From positions 2,356,001 through 2,420,000 of the forward strand of contig JAWLAG010000001.1 of the NCBI GenBank assembly GCA_041395505.1: DNA of 64,000 bases. Direction: 5' to 3'. Below are positions 62,471-64,000 of this stretch, piece by piece. The stretch's first letter is position 1. Each line of letters begins with the position of its first letter. The DNA comes from Steroidobacteraceae bacterium. GTDB taxonomy: Bacteria > Pseudomonadota > Gammaproteobacteria > Steroidobacterales > Steroidobacteraceae. A program made the position numbers and the translations under genes. The notes under the pieces were generated by a model. The model saw only the letters and a program-made list of their open reading frames with translations. It was not told the origin of the DNA and ran no database searches.

Positions 62471-63174
62471 ACCGCAAGCCGCGCATGCAGGGCATCGTGT
62501 GGTTGCCCGCCGACGGCGATCCCGATGACTTTCCGCCGGTCGAGCAGGCACTCGAACAACCCGACGGCCTGCTGGCGGCCGGCGGCGACCTGTCGCGTGC
62601 ACGACTGCTCAGCGCCTATCGCCGCGGCATCTTTCCCTGGTACAGCGATGGCCAACCCATTCTGTGGTGGTCCCCCGACCCACGCGAGATCCTCTGGCCC
62701 GCGGAATTTCATTGCAGCCGCTCGCTCGCGCGCAGCCTGCGCAAGCGCGGCTACGAAACACGCTACGACAGTGATTTCGCGGCGGTCATCGACGCCTGCG
62801 CTGCACCACGGGGCGACTCGACCGGCACCTGGATCACCGCGGCTATGCGCTCGGCCTACCTCGACCTGCACGCCTTCGGTCTTGCCCACAGCATCGAGAG
62901 CTGGCGGGACGGGGTACTGGCGGGCGGCCTCTACGGCGTGCAGCTAGGCAGGGTGTTCTTCGGCGAGAGCATGTTCAGCCACGAGACCGATGCATCGAAG
63001 GTCGCACTTGCGCGCCTGGTTGGCGACGCCCGGGCTCGCGACCTCCAGCTGATCGACTGTCAAATGGCAACCCAGCACTTGCGTCGCATGGGCAGCCGGC
63101 CGATGCCGCGCGCCGATTTCGTCACCTGGCTCGACAAGCTCTGCCCTGCCGTGGCGGGAGATCGGCCCCATTGA
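62467..63174 (+). CDS. aat: Leucyl/phenylalanyl-tRNA-protein transferase
   Basis: A 235-residue enzyme. DGLLAAGGDLSRARLLSAYR and GIFPWYSDGQPILWWSPDPR, then GLYGVQLGRVFFGESMFS are the Aat hallmarks. Adds Leu/Phe to N-terminal Lys/Arg, marking proteins for ClpAPS. clpA, encoded nearby and in the opposite direction, is its functional partner. Confidence 0.94.
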   Translation: MNRKPRMQGIVWLPADGDPDDFPPVEQALEQPDGLLAAGGDLSRARLLSAYRRGIFPWYSDGQPILWWSPDPREILWPAEFHCSRSLARSLRKRGYETRYDSDFAAVIDACAAPRGDSTGTWITAAMRSAYLDLHAFGLAHSIESWRDGVLAGGLYGVQLGRVFFGESMFSHETDASKVALARLVGDARARDLQLIDCQMATQHLRRMGSRPMPRADFVTWLDKLCPAVAGDRPH

Positions 63175-63235
63175 TTGCAATGCCGCGGCCATTTATGCAG
63201 AATGCCGCGCTATTTTGGCGTATCGATCGGGTTTA

Positions 63236-63454
63236 ATGGCGAAAGAAGACGCAATTCAGATGGACGGCGAGGTTGTCGAAACCCTGCCGAACACGACATT
63301 CCGGGTCAAACTCGAGAACGGCCACGTCGTCACTGCCCATATCTCGGGCAAGATGCGCAAGCACTATATTCGTATCCTGACGGGCGACCAGGTGAAGGTC
63401 GAGATCACGCCTTACGACCTGACCAAGGGCCGCATCATCTACCGCGGCCGCTAG
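63236..63454 (+). CDS. infA: Translation initiation factor IF-1
   Basis: A 72-residue S1/OB-fold protein starting at ATG 63236: MAKEDAIQMDGEVVETLPNT, then NGHVVTAHISGKMRKHYIRI and YDLTKGRIIYR, essentially the family consensus. Binds the 30S A site during initiation. Convergent with clpA, 8 bases apart. Confidence 0.97.
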   Translation: MAKEDAIQMDGEVVETLPNTTFRVKLENGHVVTAHISGKMRKHYIRILTGDQVKVEITPYDLTKGRIIYRGR

Positions 63455-63462
63455 CGCTGGCG

Positions 63463-64000
63463 TCAGCTCTCCTGCGGTGCCGCCAGTTCGCGTCGCGGCA
63501 TCGGTTCGCTCGTCAACGTAAGCTCCTTGCCATCGGCGCTGACACCGACCTTGACCGTACCGCCGTCGGCCAGCTTGCCGAACAGCAGTTCCTCGGCCAG
63601 CGGCCGCTTCACGCGTTCCTGAATGAGCCGGGCCATCGGCCGGGCGCCCATCTTGACATCGTAGCCATGGGTCGCAATCCACTGCCGCGCCGCCTCATCG
63701 AACAGGATCGCAACGCCTTTTGATTCGAGCTGTGCCTCGACCTCGACCAGCAGCTTGTCGACGACACGTTCGATCGTTTTCGTATCGAGCGGCGCAAACT
63801 GGATGACGGCGTCGAGGCGATTGCGAAACTCCGGAGAGAATAGGCGCTTGATCGCCTCCATGCCATCGGGCCGATTGTCGGACTCGGTGAAGCCGATGGC
63901 CGGCCGGCTCATCTCCTGCGCGCCGGCATTGGTGGTCATGACGATGGTGACGTGGCGGAAATCGGCCTTGCGTCCGTTGTTGTCGGTCAGTGTGCCGTGA
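63463..64000 (-). CDS. clpA: ClpA C-terminal part (cut by window edge)
   Basis: The last ~179 residues of ClpA. The sequence starts HGTLTDNNGRKADFRHVTIV with MTTNAGAQEM (end of the second AAA+ module, Walker B-sensor region), then FSPEFRNRLDAVIQFAPLDT (Arg finger/sensor) and GARPMARLIQERVKRPLAEE (C-terminal D2 small domain). ATPase that feeds substrates to ClpP. N-terminal part and clpS lie outside the window. Confidence 0.93.
   Translation of the reverse strand, partial: HGTLTDNNGRKADFRHVTIVMTTNAGAQEMSRPAIGFTESDNRPDGMEAIKRLFSPEFRNRLDAVIQFAPLDTKTIERVVDKLLVEVEAQLESKGVAILFDEAARQWIATHGYDVKMGARPMARLIQERVKRPLAEELLFGKLADGGTVKVGVSADGKELTLTSEPMPRRELAAPQES

Overview
The window is high-GC proteobacterial DNA. 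The block at the right end (clpA, infA, aat, an FemAB-like GNAT protein, trxB, ftsK, lolA, vanZ-like, rarA, crcB, serS, tRNA-Ser) is a gene order I associate with Gammaproteobacteria, of the Xanthomonadales/Nevskiales/Steroidobacterales kind. I cannot name the species. GTG and TTG starts are common, and genes often overlap by 4 bases (ATGA, GTGA, TTGA).

Layout. 1-9 kb: start of a truncated FMN-dependent alpha-hydroxy-acid dehydrogenase, three nickel/cobalt permease-like genes, a glycine-zipper envelope protein, a PAP2 phosphatase with an EptA-type phosphoethanolamine transferase (lipid A / envelope modification), an eight-haem cytochrome lipoprotein with TPRs, a VOC protein and a methyltransferase. 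9-38 kb: a large surface-glycan region with about ten glycosyltransferases (GT2, GT4, GT10, GT39-like), a Wzx-type flippase, three SDR sugar-nucleotide enzymes (one a clear UDP-xylose synthase), two Gfo/Idh/MocA dehydrogenases, a UDP-galactopyranose-mutase-like flavoprotein, a NodB deacetylase, a B12-binding radical SAM enzyme, a beta-propeller lipoprotein, a TMTC-like membrane TPR protein and a D-Ala-D-Ala carboxypeptidase. No initiating phosphoglycosyltransferase, Wzz or Wza is present, so assembly must rely on genes elsewhere. Much of 22.3-32.5 kb reads as one translationally coupled operon.

38-44 kb: a NarL-type two-component system whose kinase starts with a lipoprotein-like signal, a DUF2059 protein, a nitrilase-superfamily hydrolase, a YCII-like protein and a PucR-like regulator. 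44.0-45.1 kb: a ribbon-helix-helix/nucleotidyltransferase pair behind a perfect 20-bp palindrome, which looks like an autoregulated toxin-antitoxin operon.

45.26-53.88 kb: an 8.6-kb integrative element in the tRNA-Ser gene, bounded by 58-bp direct repeats of the tRNA 3' part. It carries a tyrosine integrase, a small regulator/primase zinc-finger/DUF3631 ATPase module, an IS3 remnant, and a six-gene minus-strand cargo operon: three small lipoproteins followed by a TIGR04255-like protein and two overlapping unknown genes. That last trio is my best candidate for an undescribed system.

53.8-64 kb: tRNA-Ser lies 16 bases downstream of serS, followed by conserved housekeeping genes; clpA is cut by the window end.
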